A DNA stretch of 64,000 nt from Gymnopus androsaceus JB14 (taxonomy: Eukaryota > Basidiomycota > Agaricomycetes > Agaricales > Omphalotaceae): the NCBI GenBank assembly GCA_009733575.1, contig ML769529.1:106299-170298 (forward strand), read 5' to 3'. The notes beneath the pieces are model-generated. The model was given only the letters and a program-made list of their open reading frames with translations. It was not told the DNA's origin and ran no database searches. Position 1 is the first letter of the stretch. Each line of letters begins with the position of its first letter. Shown here one piece after another: positions 13,626 through 25,327 of this stretch. Made by a program: the position numbers and the translations under genes.

Positions 13626-14474
13626 TGCAACTCAAGTGAACGGCAAGAGAAAGGGCGGGCGCTTAAATAAATAAGCGGCTTTCTACAAAGCATCACTCAA
13701 GAGTCTACGACAACGACTCAATCAAAACCGAGAACAACGAGGAACAAGGTCTGAGAGAAACTTCAACTGACACGGCACTACTTGACAAGGCTCTGAAAGT
13801 TTTCGAAACGCTTGATATGTCGGTGTATCGGTTTACCGCGAGTTAATCAGAGGAACAGTTTTGATTGCACCCTCTAAAGCTCGAATAATAGCTTTGTGAA
13901 TGACCGATTACAGCTGTTCGATTAGCATATGTCGACTTCCGAAATCCGTTACTAGATGACCTTGAAGCAACGCTTTTGAAAGCTCGTTCAGCTCCTATGT
14001 TGGCCATATCTTCGCATAGCGAACACACGGGTGCTATCCATTGGCTTCTTCGTCCAGTTTATCTGCAACGCGATCATGAAACGGCCAGCCGGGGCCATAT
14101 CTTTGCGGCGATACTACAAATGATTGCTGGAATGGGTATTTTCGTCCACATATACTACTCAGTCGTTTGAATGAACAGCTATCAAAGCAGAATCTGACGT
14201 TGTGGAAGACGACGATGCTGAGCTCGAAAACCAGCTTTCTCGGCCCACTTTAAGATAACGAACGGAATGCATGCAGCAGGCAGCAATATGTGTGTGCGCT
14301 CGTTGGAAATTTTACTTGAGAAGACCAATGCTTTCCCTTACCTTTGGACAAAAAGCAGACCAAAAATCTAGAAATGTGTTAGATATAATTGTAATCGCTG
14401 GTAGTCGTTCGTATGTAAATGCAATATTTATTCAAGTCCAAAAATTTATAGTATACACGTCTCTCGAGAGTAAC
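13626..14474. other. Intergenic, nothing supported
   Basis: Upstream DNA of F-box copy 2 and the 3' side of the dioxygenase gene. Only short, unrelated open frames are present. Confidence 0.45.
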
Positions 14475-15824
14475 CTAAGCATAAGCCTTGACATCTTCCT
14501 CCGTAGGACCAATAGGGTCGCTCGAAGCCGCAAGGTTGCATTGGATGGAACGCACGAACCTGATCACTGGTAAAAGCACCTACAACGGAGTGCAGAACGC
14601 CCCGGTTATGGAAAAGAACGAGATCCTTCTCGCGCCAGTCGTGTGGGTAAACCAGCTATGTTTAACAGTCAGAAAAGACACCAAAACAAACGTTTAATGA
14701 CACATACACTAGGAGCGATAGCAGGACGCTGCATCTTGTACAGCAAGCCTCGAACCTCTTTCAAGTCGGTAAGATGTGCACCGTCGGGGTACAATGCACC
14801 CTCACGACTCGCACCCGCGGGCAAAGGGTCGACGATAAGCTCCGCAGCGCCGCATGGATGAACTTGGAAGTGCAGGTTGCCCGTCACAGGGTTCTTCCAC
14901 ACAACAGGCAGCACCTTCCTCCGTTCTTCCTCCCAGGGCGGAAGCTCACTGAAGCGGCAACTCCAATCCCTCGCTCTCGATTCCCTAATCCGGTCGACAA
15001 GGCATGTGCTGGAGCCATCCAAACATACGGATGAGGCGCATATCGGACCTTGCTCCGCACGGCAACGCTCTTGAGGTCCTTGGGCAGGATATCAAACATG
15101 GTTTTCCCGCTCACGAAGGCCGTGGTTCCCAAAGGCACATCTAGCTCGTCACCAGTTCCGTCATCGTATCGACAGGTCTGCCTATTGCCTTTTGGGACTT
15201 GGATGCCGTAGAGGGTAGTGACCTTTGGAGGAGACAAGTCGTACAAGGCAGCATCGATATGCCATCTGTAGAATCGAGTAATGCCTTTAGCTTCTTCTTC
15301 GGCAGAAACTCGAGTCTTGTGGAAAGTGGTATGTGAAGGATGTTTCAGCATGGCTTCAGCCAAGCCTTCGTGGTTGTAAACAGTGCCATTACCGATGAGT
15401 TGGACTTGTGGCACACGAGGAATGGTCTTGAGATCAGGATGGAGGATAGATTTCTTTGTGCCTTCCGTCTTGTTATTTCCGTGGCCATAGCTTTCCGATT
15501 GAGGATCAAAAGCCTGCAAGGTATTATACGTGGAGCTTTATTGAACAAGTACTGCTTGCGACGCACCTTTGTGAGGGCATATTGTTGCTCGGGAGTGAGA
15601 TTCACATCGCGAAACAACAGCGCGTCATGCTACGGTGCAGTCAGGACCAGATATCGAGCAGCACACGAGTAAACGATTACCTTGTATAGAGCTTCCTTGA
15701 CCTCTTCAAACTGCTCCGGGCTCAACGATCCAGGATTTACACCCTTGACTTCCCTTCCAAAGTCTACGAATTTAGATGCATCAGCTGAAGCTGGCAATGG
15801 GAGAGACGCAAGATCAATAGCCAT
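14475..15824 (-). CDS. xanA: Alpha-ketoglutarate/Fe(II) dioxygenase, xanthine dioxygenase (XanA) type; frame-disrupted
   Basis: This belongs to the TauD/TfdA fold; fungal XanA converts xanthine to uric acid using 2-oxoglutarate and O2. Start MAIDLASLPLPASADASKFV at 15824. Later exons give HDALLFRDVNLTPEQQYALT, FDPQSESYGHGNNK and SILHPDLKTIPRVPQVQLIG. The iron-binding HxD is in RFYRWHIDAALYDLSPPKVT, with QTCRYDDGTGDELDVPLGTT after it. The distal histidine lies in LVLFHNRGVLHSVVG. The tail is CNLAASSDPIGPTEEDVKAY. Three single extra bases break the frame relative to the family: near 14981 (after STGLG), near 14950 (before SELPPWEEE) and near 14545 (between RAFH and CNLAAS). All are extra copies in short base runs. 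Assignment to XanA is from recall of the family. Xanthine as substrate is inferred. Confidence 0.75.
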
Positions 15825-16087
15825 TGGAGATGAAAGTGGAATGAAAGATACAAGTCTAGATCTTGATTGCAATAATGAGGTATTTATACGTTCATAATGA
15901 TATAGGAGTGTAGTTCCGAGCTAGACGCATTTGGACATGGGCGCTGGGCGCTTGATATGCAATCAAGTTGTGCTCAAGGACAATCTCAGCACCATCCAAG
16001 TAGCGTATATTTGCAGCTCCAAACATAATTAATGATAAAAATGACCTGCATAATTCTTCAATATCCAAGATACTAGCTAGATCTCCA
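15825..16087. other. Intergenic
   Basis: Dioxygenase upstream region and the 3' flank of the next gene. No coding signal. Confidence 0.5.
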
Positions 16088-19087
16088 CTAAACATCCAAT
16101 TCAGGCAGATGCACAGCTCCCAACCAAGCCAAAACAACTTCAACTCGCGGACCATGTAAAGGAATATTGATTGGCATCGACTTTTTGGAAGAAGAGGCTC
16201 CAGTTCCCATTCCCAGTTCCCGTTCCCGTTCCCTTGCCTTTGGTGATAACCGCCTTGGAATTAGCCCTTTCCTTTTCCTTCTCCTTATCTGCCGTAGCAG
16301 TCCTATAACGCTCCCGCTGTCGGTTAATGACAGGAGAAAGAAGGATACGTAGGCTATCAAGGGCCTCGGCTGCGTCTGGTCTCTGGGACACAGATGGGGT
16401 CGGAGATGGACCAGGAGAAAAATAGGTAGAACTACCTCCAGCAAAAGCGCCAGCACCAGAGCTACCGCTACCGCCACGTACGGAAGTGGAGGAAGACTCG
16501 GGCAACGACGCGCTACCAAGCACGTCCTCACCAAGGTCCGTAGTGGCAGGACTTGAAGCACGAGAGCTCGAAGATCCAGCGGCGCTGTAGGTCGACCCAG
16601 TCCGACTGGTCGGAATCGAGGAAGGGGAGGTCGCTCCACGCCTTCTGTTAACAGGAACCAGTGCAAACTCGTCCTCAAAAGCGCCCTTCTTCCAACCACT
16701 AGATAACCTTTCTAAAACTTCCACAAACTCCGCCTGTGCCATGGATCTCGGTGGCAAGAACACTGGATAACCTTCGAGACCATCTACCAGAGCTGCGGTG
16801 CGGGCAAAGGTGGGAAGGACACGAGAGAACTCTCCCAGCATGAGAATTGAAAGTAGAATCGCGTAATGAGCCTCGACAAGGAGCGGATGGTAGGTTGTGT
16901 ACATTGTCGCGGGAGTCTCTCCGTACGGAGAAGAGGCCCCGGATGAGGCTGGATAGTTGCCTGGTCTAGTGGACTCGGACAGCATAAACGCATGTTCAAT
17001 CTGTTCCTTCAAGTCCTCCCTAGCCCTCCCCACACCACCTTTTCCCTTCCCGTGACTGAGATCAGCTTCCAAGGTATCAAAGTGCCCTAAAAAGCGCTCG
17101 TGATCCCGAATGGCTTTCTTGACCAACGATGTAATTTGTTCACGGAAGTCCTTCGGCCGCCAGAACCTCTCTGTACGCTCTTAGTTTAGGTCCAGTCAGA
17201 GGCTCCGAGCGGACCTGCGGGGTTACCGATCTCGACGCCACCGTACAAACTCTCCTGCAGGTAACAGAGACGTAGTTCGGAGGTATCAAAGACGTTTGCA
17301 GGGGGTGTATTTTGAGAGGTTTTGAACTTGGCTCTGGCAGTGCCTTCCTTGGGTTTAGCGTTGGCGTCAAGGCCCTCAATGTCTAGCACGGCCAGCTCAA
17401 TCAGGCGAACCGCTTGCTGCAGATACGCTGAGCCACGCAGAAACAAAAGCTGAGGCTCGATAGGATCAGGAGCCTCAGGGAGAGTGGAAGGGTGAAGCGG
17501 CGTCGGAACGTCGCCATTATCACCCGTCCCACTATCCCCGCCGCCACCCGTCTCTTCATCCCCATCTTCAGTTGCTGCACTGGTGCCATTGGGAGGAGCC
17601 TGCCCGTTCGTTCGTCCTCCACCGCCGATTTTTCTCCCCTTCTTCTTCTTACCGCCTACACCTGTCCCGCGACCACCTTTCTCTTGACGTCTGTTGGCAT
17701 GGTCGTTATGATTATGACCCATTGTCCTTGCTTTACGAGCTGCTCGTGCTTCCTTGAGTGCGTGTGTAAAGTCTTTGATAGCTTGAGGATACTCGTCTCG
17801 GAAACAATGAACGACGCCTCTGGTTCGGTAGAATTCAAGTCGATGGGGATGGGCCGCAATCAACTCATCCAGGGTTTGGGTTGTCGTAGACTCGGTCAAT
17901 TGTCTGAAACACAAATGAAAGAGGTACTTTATTTTGAAGAGAAGGGCACGAACCGAGAGGGTATCTTTTCATGGAAGAAATGTACATATTTTGCATCTGC
18001 ATCGTTTGGGTCTGAGACGATAATCAGCATTATTATCAAACGTTAGTGGCTAACACACGCACCAACTTTTAATACCTTCTCCGCTACATCGTCAAAGACG
18101 CTTCCGCCTTGCATAACCATAACACTCGAAGCAATCTCGTCTGCTTTGTACGCCTGTGCTAGCTTTTGAACTGCGAGAGCTCTCAGCCGGTGAATTCTCA
18201 TCGCACTCATTGCGACGTTCCGGCCGCTATTTCCACCCAGAGGGTTTATACCTAGGGTCTGTGCAGCAGCCCACGTACTGCCATTAAGCGCATATCCATT
18301 CATGCCGCCTAGCATACCAGGTGATGCTAGCTCAGCAGCAGATAAACCGGACGAAGCTCGTACGGAGAGTTCCGCGGCTTCGTCGATGAGCCGACGAATA
18401 GATGTGACATTTCGAAAAACACCAGGGTCAATCGGAGGAGGAGGCGCTTTACCTGGTTTTGGAAGCGGCAAAGGAGGTGGAGAAGGAAACTGCGTTGCAG
18501 CAGTTATCATGGTATGGTCATGGCCAGTAAATCGGCCACCAGGAGAATAGTCTGGTTCAGATCTGAGACTTTCGAAGCCTCGGTCTCGCAGCCTTGGGGT
18601 TGAAGGATTGCTGCTTATTCTGGGGGGAACATGGTTGCAGGTTTGGGGGTCCGGTGCTGAAAGAGTCCCCGGGTCCATGTTCAATGCGAGCAGGGACTCT
18701 AGCAACTCTACAGGGAGTTGAAGCCAGGGTCCCTATGATTCCGAGTTATAAGAAATCTCTGGGCTCTGAAATTTGGATACGCACATGATATGAACTGATG
18801 TATTTCCAGTGTTTATTCCTACTGATGCACAGAATAGGCGGACGGCCTTCTGCCTCTGCTGCCTTCTTTGCAGCTGCCTCCTTCGCTTTAGCTGCTGCAG
18901 ATTTCTTCGGTTTCTTCTTCTTCTTCTTTTTCTGTGCAGAAGTTACATCTGATTCTAGGTTATCCGCATCTGGCTGCTCGAAAACTGTATTGTTTTCGGG
19001 AAAAGAAGATGATTCACGGTCGATGGCGGTAGGAGAGTGAGGTTCTGTAGAGAACGAAGCTTCTACGGAAGCTAGAGTGGTAGCCAT
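16088..19087 (-). CDS. Large conserved TPR-type protein of unknown function
   Basis: The exact family was not recognised. Start MATTLASVEASFSTEP at 19087. Exon 1 has a Lys/Ala-rich stretch (KKKKKKKPKKSAAAKAKE) and ends PPILCISRNKHWKYISSYH. It joins to GPWLQLPVELLESLLALN, then a Pro-rich linker and helices (FRNVTSIRRLIDEAAELSV, MRIHRLRALAVQKLAQAYK). A TPR-like stretch follows: DPNDADAKYVHFFHEKIPSR, ESTTTQTLDELIAAHPHRLE, then FYRTRGVVHCFRDEYPQAIK. The C-terminal half has helices (CYLQESLYGGVEIGN, KLRAYREVLAAEG) and long Ser/Gly-rich low-complexity linkers. Frame continuity requires three single-base corrections, near 17192, 17150 and 16215; the last restores a conserved-looking tail HGPRVEVVLAWLGAVHLPEL ending at 16088. 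Without it the frame stops at 16140. Confidence 0.7.
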
Positions 19088-19371
19088 ATCAAACTACTTG
19101 ATTGCAGGATGTTGATGGAACTGAAAAGAGAAAAATTATGTTAAGTAATAAAATATTCCCGCGGGTCCAAGCTGTAGCTCCTTGATCTGTTTGAGTCTTG
19201 GCCTTTGACGAGAGCCTTTCTCAGACGACGTTGTCATAGGTAATAATAAGATACCGCACCCAAAAAAACCATTGGCGAATAATAATCATTGTTTACAAGG
19301 AATTTTACTTCACTACAAAGGGCAATGTATTACGACCGCGGTTATTTAATTTCCTGCGACAGACAATGAAA
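19088..19371. other. Intergenic
   Basis: Short spacer between the TPR-type gene start and the amine oxidase stop. Nothing recognised. Confidence 0.5.
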
Positions 19372-22167
19372 TCAATTGCAACAGGCATCCGACGAGCTCT
19401 GATCAGAGAAAGCCGATACACTCTTGCCGTCATTCGTACCGGGAACGTCCATACTCGGATTTTTATCAAAGAACGACTGAGGCTTGATAGCAATGTTCAG
19501 ATGTTCAACGGGCATGCTAACGAAGGGACTCGATCAACAACTGGGAAAAATAAAATTAAAAAATACTCACACAGGCCAGTCCTCTGGGCGAGGAACGTGA
19601 GTGGTTCCAACAGTCATATATACCAATAGATCCTCGTCCTTCACAGGAAGGCCGCCCTCAACCCACGAAGTAATCGAATCTTTGGGTTGTTCCCTCGTTT
19701 GCGGAACGTACTTGCGAGCAGGCCACATCCGGCTCCCCTTTGGTCCCTCGACATCCTTCACGACCCAAAGAGGATACTTTGTAAAACCCGCACGGCGAAG
19801 TGCCCATCCATCATTTCTCGCCATCATAGGTGTAATACCTCCCTTCAACGACACCGAATATCCCACATCTTTCCCACTAGCGTAATGCTTCCTTGCAGAG
19901 TTCGTTATCCTCCACCTCCTCTCTTTCATAAAGTCATACTCCCTTCCACTCTCGTTCTCGAGAACAGTCTCTGTTGTAGTGAACGCATTACCGGCAAAGT
20001 TGAGGTCCTCGCCAGTCGCTGATTGTTCTCCGCTCAATGGGATGATATCTTGTTCAATAACTTTGTTTTTTATCCCATCCACCATTGGATCGATGCGGAA
20101 AGAAAATAAGTGCTGATGATAGTGAGCGTTGATTCCCGGTGCAACAGTTGTACCAAACGGATTTGGCTCGCCGGGTTGTTGAGCGTAGACTTGCAGTATT
20201 CCAGTGAGCCTCGCCTCGATTTCGATGGAGCCATCCTGGTAGAAAAAGTAGTTCCAGATATACTCTAGACCCAGGACGGACGAGCATCAGCTTGCGAGCA
20301 TGAATATATCGAGCTTTACCCACCATAGTTGGCCAGCGTACACACCATACTAACAACCAGCCTCCTTCTTCTCGTAGTCTGGCTTCTTCCGCCGGGTCGA
20401 TAATCGGTATGTTTCCAGAGAACACCATTGTCTTCTTCATGGATACAAATGACATTCTTGATCACCGTCGCAGTGCCTGAGTGCGAGACATAGGAGCCAG
20501 GCTAAGTATAAGTCGCCATCAGTGTCGAATGGGAGGGAGGAAAAATTTGCACGTACAAGATAATGAATCTGACCGACACAGTCACATCCTAAGGCAAGTT
20601 CGTTTGCCATTGTGCCCATGCCATATTCTCCTCTACAAGCACTCTACAGTCAAAACACTAGCTAGACTCATTTAACTGGATACTAACGAATCAAAAGCAA
20701 ATTTTCTAGGGTGGGGGTACTCTGGGGCCTACAAGAACATTTTTAACCATGGTTAATCCCTTCAATTTGATGTTGGATGTGCTTACCCCGTAAGGAACTA
20801 CCATTTCAACTAAGGAGAGACGGTATATTATAGGCCGAACTTCACCGTGGTCGTTATACGTGACTGTGGATAGTATGATTCCTTCTCGTTGACCGTAAGC
20901 TGCGAAACATCGTTAGCAACTATTGCCAATCTTTTGAGTTGATGAACTTGCCGATATGCATCTTCCAATTTTGCCATTCCAACTCATGTCCGTTCATCTT
21001 GAAGCTCACACCTTCAGGCTGTAAAACATGCAATGGCTTGATATCATCTCTGTACTTGAATGGCTTCTTCTCCTTCGCCTCGGACCCAGCTGGTCCAAGT
21101 ACTTCTTCTGTTTCCGCCATCAGGTCTGGTAGGAAATCAAAAGCCTTTTTCGGAGGAGGAATACGTTCGCGATTGGAAATCTTGAACGCTTCCGCAACAT
21201 CTGAGAGAGGTGGCATGTGCGTTTTTGGCACGGAGAGAACATGTCCGTTCGTGGTTGACTTGTAGTGAGGCGGGAAATCAATCTGCAGGACCTCTCCGGT
21301 ATTAGCGTCTACGACGGGTATAAAGTCCTAGCTAAACGGTAAGCAAATACAACAGAAAGTCAGCTGGATAAAGACAGACCATTGGGTGTGCGTAAAGATT
21401 ATCATGCTCAGAGAACCTCGCAAAGATCAAGGCTTGCTGGACCCTTCTTTTCTGAGGGAAACGCTCGTCGTATCCGATTGACCAACCATCGCAGAAGATT
21501 TGGTCCGGAAGTACGCCTATTGCGGGAGGCGTAAACTGAAATCCAAAATAAATACAGTGAAACGCACGGACCAACTTCTTTGGCCAATTCCTGTATTTTC
21601 TTATCCGCCTTAACGACCTTCTCACATGCGATGAGCTCCTCGACTGATATCTGAGGCTGCACGCCTTCCGGAAGCTGCTCGATTGTGTCCACAGACCATT
21701 TCCCTTCCGCGTGAAGGGACAGGATAACGTTGTAAGCGACACCGTTCACGACATCGAGGAACTGCGAGAATTGAGTCGAAGCCAGCCAAACCTTGATACG
21801 TACTCACAGTCGACCTCAGCCCTCCTAACGATCTTTGCAGGTGGTTCTGCCTTCTCTCCTGGAGCCAGCGGAATGCCCAGATAGGCTAATACAGCCTTCT
21901 TCGGAGGAGGAAGTAGATAGGTTGTAATGAACTTGATAGCTTTGATGGACTCGAATTCCGCTTTGGAGGTGATGTGATGGCGAACGGTAAGAGTAACGGC
22001 TACAATCTGAAGGGGCATGAGTATGTGGATAAAGAGGGTCGAATTCCCAACAGTAGATTCACCTCATCAGGAGTCAAAGGATCCAGAGGATGCTTAAACA
22101 CGGTATGCAGAATGTGGGGTAATTCCTGAGTAGTAGTAGCTGTAGCAGGTATAATCGGAGTCGACAT
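19372..22167 (-). CDS. Copper amine oxidase (primary-amine oxidase)
   Basis: This enzyme oxidatively deaminates primary amines to aldehyde, NH3 and H2O2 using topaquinone and copper, letting fungi use amines as nitrogen. Start MSTPIIPATATTTQELPH at 22167; stop at 19372 after SDQSSSDACCN. Landmarks: IFCDGWSIGYDERFPQKRR, then FAFDSGEYGMGTMANEL with the probable catalytic-base Asp. The precursor Tyr of topaquinone is in VCTLANYEYIWNYFFYQDGS, split by an intron after NY. The copper HxH is in GINAHYHQHLFSFR, and the third His region is THVPRPEDWPVMPVEHLN. Length is normal, about 650-700 residues over roughly nine exons. There is no signal peptide or peroxisomal SKL tail. Two oddities: one intron (after NWKMHI) uses a GC donor (GCAAGT), and one donor near 21808 has an extra base (GACTGTGAGT) that breaks frame unless GAC is followed directly by GTGAGT. 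Confidence 0.93.
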
Positions 22168-23257
22168 AGTGAAGGACTGAAGAGACAGAGAAATTAATAT
22201 CAGTCTGATTGGAAGTGGCTCTGATATATACGCACCTAAATCGATAAGGTTTGGAGAGATACCACGGCTGTCAGCTGTAGATAAGTTGATGAGGAAAGAG
22301 AAGGCCAAGGCCAAGCCATGTGCAGGTGAGCGGCGGCTCCGGTGCTCCGATCGCTCCTCAAAATTTTGGAGATGAAAGCGACGGCCTTCCTGGGTTCCTC
22401 TTTGCCGTAGCAAATGACGGATATTAGTGAATAATGAACCGTGCTCATTTACTTCCTGCTTCTTCCTATCGCTCGATTCTGTTCGGAAGTCCGTCAAGCC
22501 TTCAAGATAGAGAGATTCCGAAGACCGGAATTGAGATATAGTCGAGATTTTATTCTGGACAGCAGCCTCTTCGATTGGTGATTCCTACATGACCACGGCG
22601 GACTTAGGCTACTATCTCGTCGACAATAATGAATCTGATGAATAGTAAGGCTTGCATGTTTTTATGCTGAAAATGCCCTTTCGTATCTGAGGCCCCAGCG
22701 AGCAATTGCAAGTAGTAATCGTGGGCCCAAAAAACCCTGTCTACATAGATATCAGCTATAAGTCCATCGCAGCTTCAGAGACTCTTTAAAACACACTATG
22801 TCACCAGACATTACCCGGATCTTGTTCCGCGCTTTCACTTCTCTTATGTTACGTGAAATGCCTTTCGGATCCCAACCTCTTCACGATAGAAAGAGTACGT
22901 GGTTTCTGCAGCTGTGACACAAGAAGCGCTAGCGCCAGCACGGGGTTCGTAAGTTTCGGTGAATTCAAGTTGAATTTGGGCACTGAAATACTGGCCGTTA
23001 AGGATTAAAATCATTGTTGCCAACTCGAAGGGGAATGATGGTGGTTTGGATTGATGTGAGTCATCTCGAAATTCTCAGCATGTGACCGCTTAAAATAAGC
23101 GCTTGACGCGACGCGACGCGACGCGAACAAACGTCCTGAATAAGCCTGAATAGTACAGTACAGTGCAAATTATAAGTTAAGTAGAACCTAGAATATTTAC
23201 ATCATATAGAGCATTAAGCCTCCCACTCTAGTCTCGATAATCCAGGTCAACGATAAG
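22168..23257. other. Intergenic, nothing supported
   Basis: Upstream of the amine oxidase. A short GACGC-type tandem run (about four units) lies at 23106-23126. An ATG-initiated frame at 22798 is only about 40 codons with no motif. Confidence 0.4.
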
Positions 23258-24480
23258 TTACATCCCAGATTGATCCCAGCCAACTTCCAACGATGTCACT
23301 CCTACTTCCTTCTCGCTCTGTTTTCTATGTTCAGTTAAAGGTAGTTCGGCCATTAAACCATTGGCCGTGGCATCCGTAATCTGTATGTTGATGAAGCGGG
23401 CGGGCCAGACAATACAATACAGCGTCATGGCAATCCACAGAGGAAGGGCATCGAGACAGTAAAAGTATCCTTCGTGTACAGCCAAGAAACCGGTGTATTT
23501 GCAAAATTTGAGCCAGGCAGGAATAAAATTGTGCCAAAAGCTTACCCTCCAGCGAATTTGGCAATATGGACGGCGGATCGAATCTGAAAAAGGAGAATGC
23601 GTGGCTCAATTCTTGTGGGTTGAACTTGCAGCCTCTGATACTCATGACATACCAGAATTCCTATGCAGGTAAAGCACATGGAAAAGCAAAGAATCTTCCA
23701 ATTCGAGATCTTTGAGGACCCACGACGGAGGCCAGTGGCTCATTGGAGCTGATATTCCAGGTTTTCGGGTATTTGGAGCGACTGTGAAGTGCTCCAGTCA
23801 TATCCCACATCTTGCCCAAAATCAAACGAACACTTTGAATCCAAAAGCGACCAATATCGTAGTAAAGAGAACGAAAGAGATTAGCTGTAGAATCAATCCA
23901 ACCATAGTGAGCTACTAAGAGATTGAGTGATTTGAAAAGGCAAGGTGAGAGGAGAACAAACTAGATGATGATGGTTAGCGGCATGATTGAAACGGAGGTA
24001 GTACAAACCAAATCCTCTACGATGAATACTCCGGTTGAATATGGCGCTTTAGAGTCCACGATTCATTCCGATCGCGAAGCCTATTGAACACGGTTTAGCC
24101 GCAAAAATCTCGTTACGGATTAAAAATAATAATAATAACGCACAAGTCATCCCAATAGTCAAGGTAAGCATGTACCGCTGCCCAACGCGGAACAGATCTA
24201 TATGATGACCACGACGAATCAGTACATCTTCAAGTCTTGTGTAGGTCAAATTCTTACGCATCCACTGGATTCCTCCAGATATCCCATAAAGCGCTAATGC
24301 AATAACAGCAGGCCATGCTTTCATGAAGAAACCAGCGCTACAACACTAGTCAGCATTCAACTCGTATTTACAATCTGAATCGCCTACTTGCGGATGATAT
24401 ACACTGGGATCTCGTCCTCCGTGCTACTAGCTGTATCCCGAGCATTGAGGCCAACACTGTGCTAATAGGTAATCATCGTT
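23258..24480 (-). pseudogene. RTA1-like membrane protein, copy 1 (internal deletion)
   Basis: RTA1-like proteins are fungal seven-pass membrane proteins, some linked to lipid translocation or drug tolerance. Recognisable pieces run from about 24450 (SVGLNARDTASSTEDEIPVY) through AGFFMKAWPAVIALALYG, RVGQRYMLTLTIGM and LILQLISFVLFTTILVAFGF to HEGYFYCLDALPLWIAM and YCIVWPARF near the end. Compared with the intact middle copy, the whole central segment is absent. That segment would hold the DYILLSRLANSLG helix and the IFVWSDVITFLIQ helix; the sequence jumps from the IGFAIGMNRGL exon near 24060 to the LILQ exon near 23900. The remaining exons also contain stops between usable splice sites. This looks like a deletion-killed duplicate. 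Confidence 0.65.
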
Positions 24481-25327
24481 AGTAGTCATTAAGATGGATG
24501 AGGATTTCCAAAGCTAAAACTCACTTTCTTAGCAGAGGCAACGAGGGTAAGGCCATATATAACAAGATTATTGGAAGGGAAATTCGTTTGAGCATTTTAG
24601 TCATAGGGTTGGAATGCTGGGGGCTCACGGTCCCCGAATTTATCTCGGAGTGCAGCGAGGTTACTGCACCTGGCACCTGAATACCTGCTTACACACAATT
24701 CCCGACTCAGACCGCTCCAAAATATCCAGGAATGAATGAGCTGAATGGTAGGCTGTGTCGATTGTTTTTTCTTGAGGTGCCTACGTGACAGGAATAGGGT
24801 GAAACAGCTGTCAAGTTGCACAATCCTGTTGAAGGGCCATTTTTTCTACCAAGTGCGGAACGTTGCTAGGAGGTACACGGGCCATTATACGTATCACAAG
24901 GCCCTTTGGTCTAAGTGCCCGTGGCACATAAAATACGCATTGTGTGTAGCGCAGGCCTGGTAGTTCCTCAATGGGACCACGCGGGTCCTTCTTTCCTTCT
25001 TCTCAAGTCTCGCACAAAGTGATAAATATTATTCTCGAGTTATCCTCTAGTTGGAATTCACGCAGAGCCCACTAATAGTAGGTATCCGTTCATATTTTAC
25101 AAGACATCAGTAATCTAATAAATTGCCTTACCTTAGCAACTTCGAATTCGCTGAAATAATTCAATAGTATTGCCAAAGACCTTCAAATTGAAGGCCGAAT
25201 ATTAAGTAGATACGCATGTCTAGAAGCTAATAACTAGCGATCGAGGAAATATACGAAGTCAAGTATCCGTCCCACATGAGCAAGTTCACGCTAAAGTCGT
25301 ATCGAAAGATACGTACTTCCCCGTCGT
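24481..25327. other. Intergenic between RTA1-like copies
   Basis: No gene is supported. Short frames such as 24745-24963 have no motif. Confidence 0.4.

Noticed and set aside
8005..22167. A terpene or amine-based biosynthetic cluster spanning the synthase, dioxygenase and amine oxidase
   Set aside because: The dioxygenase is of the purine type, unrelated housekeeping and F-box genes lie between, and no tailoring P450 or transporter is adjacent. Proximity alone does not support a cluster.
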